The position numbers and the translations under genes were made by a program. Positions 5,163 through 6,173 of a stretch of 6,173 nt of DNA are shown one piece after another. This DNA is from an uncultured Oscillospiraceae bacterium. GTDB taxonomy: Bacteria; Bacillota; Clostridia; Oscillospirales; Oscillospiraceae. The stretch is taken from the NCBI GenBank assembly GCA_934553255.1, contig CAKTEZ010000041.1, positions 1 to 6,173 of the forward strand, read 5' to 3'. How positions within the stretch are numbered: position 1 is the first letter of the stretch; each line of letters opens with the position of its first letter. Under the pieces are notes generated by a model, which ran no database searches, was not told the DNA's origin, and saw nothing but the letters and a program-made list of their open reading frames with translations.

Positions 5163-5177
5163 CAGGGAAAATGCTAT
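5143..5177. promoter_or_regulatory. Two interleaved inverted repeats in the divergent promoter region
   Basis: CCCTGA (5143-5148) pairs with TCAGGG (5162-5167), and ATAGCAT (5151-5157) pairs with ATGCTAT (5171-5177). The two dyads are interleaved, so only one could be extruded or folded at a time. They cover both promoter candidates, which suggests operator sites controlling both genes. Confidence 0.4.
5148..5156 (-). promoter_or_regulatory. Extended -10 promoter for the leftward unknown gene
   Basis: Minus-strand TGC followed by TATCAT (5148-5153) forms an extended -10 element. No good -35 lies 17 bp upstream, which extended -10 promoters can tolerate. The start near 5141 gives a leader of about 29 nt before the ATG at 5112. 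It overlaps the opposite-strand sigma-E-like element, so the two may exclude each other. Confidence 0.5.
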
Positions 5178-5197
5178 AGCAAAAAAGAGGAAAAGTC

Positions 5198-5647
5198 ATG
5201 CGGAAACCGGTTCTTGTTTGTGTGTGCGGCGAGCAGCGCTGCCCGGGCGCGGAGACCGAGACGACGGAGCTTCGCTGCAAGGGACTGCTGGAGTGCCGCG
5301 CGGGGCTTTGGCGGCTTTTGTACGAGGAGGACGCGCCGGCGGGGGAGCGCGTCCGCGCCGAGCTGTCGTTCGACGGCGCGCGCGTTTCGCTCACGCGCCG
5401 CGGCGCGGTGTGCAGCGAAATGACCTTTGCGGCGGGGGAGACCTCTTGTGCATTCTATGAGCTTTCCACCGGAAGCTTGACGCTGACGGTGGAAACGGAC
5501 GCCGTCGCCGCCGAGCTGGACGGGGACGGTGGAACGCTGGAGCTGCGCTACCGCCTGACGGGGGGGGAAGAGACGGTGAGCGTGCACCGCCTGCTGTTCC
5601 GCATTGTTCCGCGCGGGGAGGAGCCTGATGTCGGGATGTGCGGGTAA
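5198..5647 (+). CDS. DUF1934 (YwiB-like) beta-barrel protein
   Basis: The 149-aa protein matches the DUF1934 family typified by B. subtilis YwiB, small cytoplasmic proteins with a lipocalin-like beta-barrel and no established biochemical role. Visible hallmarks, in order, are an N-terminal strand, the LLYEEDAPAGERVRAELSF region (40-58) corresponding to the family's YEE....G..T.L.. motif, VSLTRRGAVCSEMTF (63-77) corresponding to v.l.R.G...s.m.F, FYELSTGSLTLTVET (86-100) corresponding to Y.T.yG.l.l.v.T, and a closing alternating strand LELRYRL. The ATG is supported by AAGAGG (5185-5190), 7 nt upstream. It is divergent from the unknown acidic protein and has no clear terminator. Six cysteines in a short cytoplasmic protein is a little unusual. 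Confidence 0.85.
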   Translation: MRKPVLVCVCGEQRCPGAETETTELRCKGLLECRAGLWRLLYEEDAPAGERVRAELSFDGARVSLTRRGAVCSEMTFAAGETSCAFYELSTGSLTLTVETDAVAAELDGDGGTLELRYRLTGGEETVSVHRLLFRIVPRGEEPDVGMCG

Positions 5648-5804
5648 TTCTGCCAAAGCGACAAAGCGGCGGGCGAAAATGTGGTCATTCCGCGCGAAAA
5701 ACCGCCGAAATCAGGCGGAAGCGATAAAAAAATACGGCACGCATTTGACAAAAAGCACAAAAACAAAGGGCAATACTATAGCAGCTTTTGTACTGGTATG
5801 CGAT

Positions 5805-5833
5805 TTGCGGAAAAGACTGGTACTTGCTATACT
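5805..5833 (+). promoter_or_regulatory. Sigma-A promoter of the YjiH-like gene
   Basis: TTGCGG (5805-5810), exactly 17 bp, then TATACT (5828-5833), with TGC just before the -10 making it an extended -10. The predicted start near 5840 gives a leader of about 100 nt, long enough to hold the stem-loop at 5856-5915. An ACTGGTA heptamer occurs twice around the -35, at 5792-5798 and 5816-5822. Confidence 0.7.
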
Positions 5834-5855
5834 GTTAATTTAGTATAAAGTAATG

Positions 5856-5915
5856 TTGACAGCGAATTGACCAAAAAAACAGGGAAGGAAGATCGGTTTT
5901 TGGTTTTCGCGTCAA
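5856..5915 (+). promoter_or_regulatory. Structured 5' leader of the YjiH-like gene
   Basis: TTGAC-A-GCGAA (5856-5866) pairs with TTCGC-GTCAA (5906-5915) with one bulged A, and ACCAAAAA (5870-5877) pairs with TTTTTGGT (5897-5904) above a small internal loop. The purine-rich apical loop spans 5878-5896. The structure lies between the promoter and the AAGGAG site (5926-5931). It does not match a riboswitch class I recognise. Confidence 0.45.
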
Positions 5916-5941
5916 TCTATCTTTTAAGGAGAGAGAAGAAA

Positions 5942-6173
5942 GTGGAAAATAACACCACCAAGAGCAGGGGAAGCCTGAAGGCTCTGTTCCTCATCCCCTC
6001 GATCATCGGCGTTATCCTGTTCATGATCCCCGTCAAAAACGCGGACGGTAATTGGACGGTCGTCGTCAAGATCATCGCGGACATCATCTCCGGCGTCATC
6101 GGCGGCTTCCTGCCCCTGCTGTGCGTCATCATCCTGACGGTCTCCGCCGTCATGTGCCTTGTTGCGTTGGGAA
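5942..6173 (+). CDS. YjiH-family inner membrane protein, 5' part only
   Basis: The first 77 codons are present and the gene continues beyond the window. After a short basic N-terminus (MENNTTKSRG) comes LKALFLIPSIIGVILFMIPV (12-31), a membrane helix, then a short loop NADGNWTVVV and further hydrophobic helices to residue 77. A start of this type, with helix 1 ending in F.IPV followed by a GNWT-like loop and a IADII segment, is typical of YjiH-family proteins, predicted membrane proteins carrying a nucleoside-recognition GATE domain, of unknown substrate. GTG is chosen as start because AAGGAG (5926-5931) is 10 nt upstream and no ATG fits. The family call rests on a short N-terminal piece. Confidence 0.65.
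   Translation, partial: MENNTTKSRGSLKALFLIPSIIGVILFMIPVKNADGNWTVVVKIIADIISGVIGGFLPLLCVIILTVSAVMCLVALG

Larger units (their letters stand above)
5648..5941 (+). other. Intergenic region before the YjiH-like gene
   Basis: This 294-bp stretch falls from GC-rich to clearly AT-rich after about 5720. It holds a short hairpin (CCGCC 5702-5706 with GGCGG 5714-5718) whose T-run, TTTTT, lies on the minus-strand side, a promoter at 5805-5833, and a structured leader at 5856-5915. A basic 71-codon frame starting at 5628 with a good Shine-Dalgarno overlaps the DUF1934 end and runs to 5843, but I do not accept it as a gene. Confidence 0.6.

Noticed and set aside
5113..5394. Upstream extension of the leftward unknown protein
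   Set aside because: The strong AGGAGG directly before the ATG at 5112 and the divergent promoter region between the genes argue for the shorter form.
5702..5718. Terminator for the DUF1934 gene
   Set aside because: The stem is only 5 bp and has no T-run on the plus strand; the T-run is on the minus side, where no gene needs it.
5745..5779. TTGACA with a downstream TACTAT as a promoter
   Set aside because: The spacer would be 23 bp, too long for sigma-A; the element at 5805-5833 has correct spacing.

Overview
This is a GC-rich (roughly 60% by eye) bacterial chromosomal window. The best-supported taxonomic signal is an intact pro-sigma-K gene, the late mother-cell sporulation sigma factor, so the source is very likely an endospore-forming member of the Bacillota. 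High GC, strong purine-rich Shine-Dalgarno sites, a CCA-encoding tRNA-Pro and this gene mix suggest a GC-rich clostridial lineage such as the Oscillospiraceae; the family assignment is inference.

Left end (1-756): a minus-strand tRNA-Pro(UGG) gene runs directly into an intrinsic terminator. To its right lies a gene-free stretch with two diverged units of about 223 bp. The 5' half of the tRNA plus 6 leader bases (44 bp) occurs twice, identically, exactly 223 bp apart, and a 15-bp piece around the anticodon loop occurs a third time 223 bp further on. A consensus-like sigma-A promoter (TGGACA-N17-TATAAT) fires leftward from the far edge. The repeat breaks in the anticodon loop, a known crossover position for tRNA-targeting integrases. 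The tRNA also carries an apparently compensated change of the near-invariant 19-56 tertiary pair (A-U instead of G-C).

Middle (757-3076): sigK, then a ROK-family sugar kinase with its own promoter, then a bidirectional terminator facing a convergent DUF6512-type membrane protein. The leader of the DUF6512 gene can fold so that its Shine-Dalgarno sequence is paired.

Right half (3077-6173): a divergent regulatory region with a textbook sigma-A promoter and a perfect dyad at the expected transcript start precedes a MATE-family efflux transporter. A strong hairpin terminator separates it from a convergent acidic conserved protein of unknown function. That gene is divergent from a DUF1934 (YwiB-like) beta-barrel protein across a compact region with overlapping promoters, one resembling the sigma-E consensus, and two interleaved inverted repeats. 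The last gene, cut by the window edge, looks like a YjiH-family inner membrane protein and is preceded by a promoter and a structured leader.

The genes appear to be mostly single transcription units rather than one operon. No CRISPR array, IS element, toxin-antitoxin pair or defence system was seen. I found no clearly new multi-gene system; the tRNA-half repeat array and the structured leaders are the parts most worth examination.
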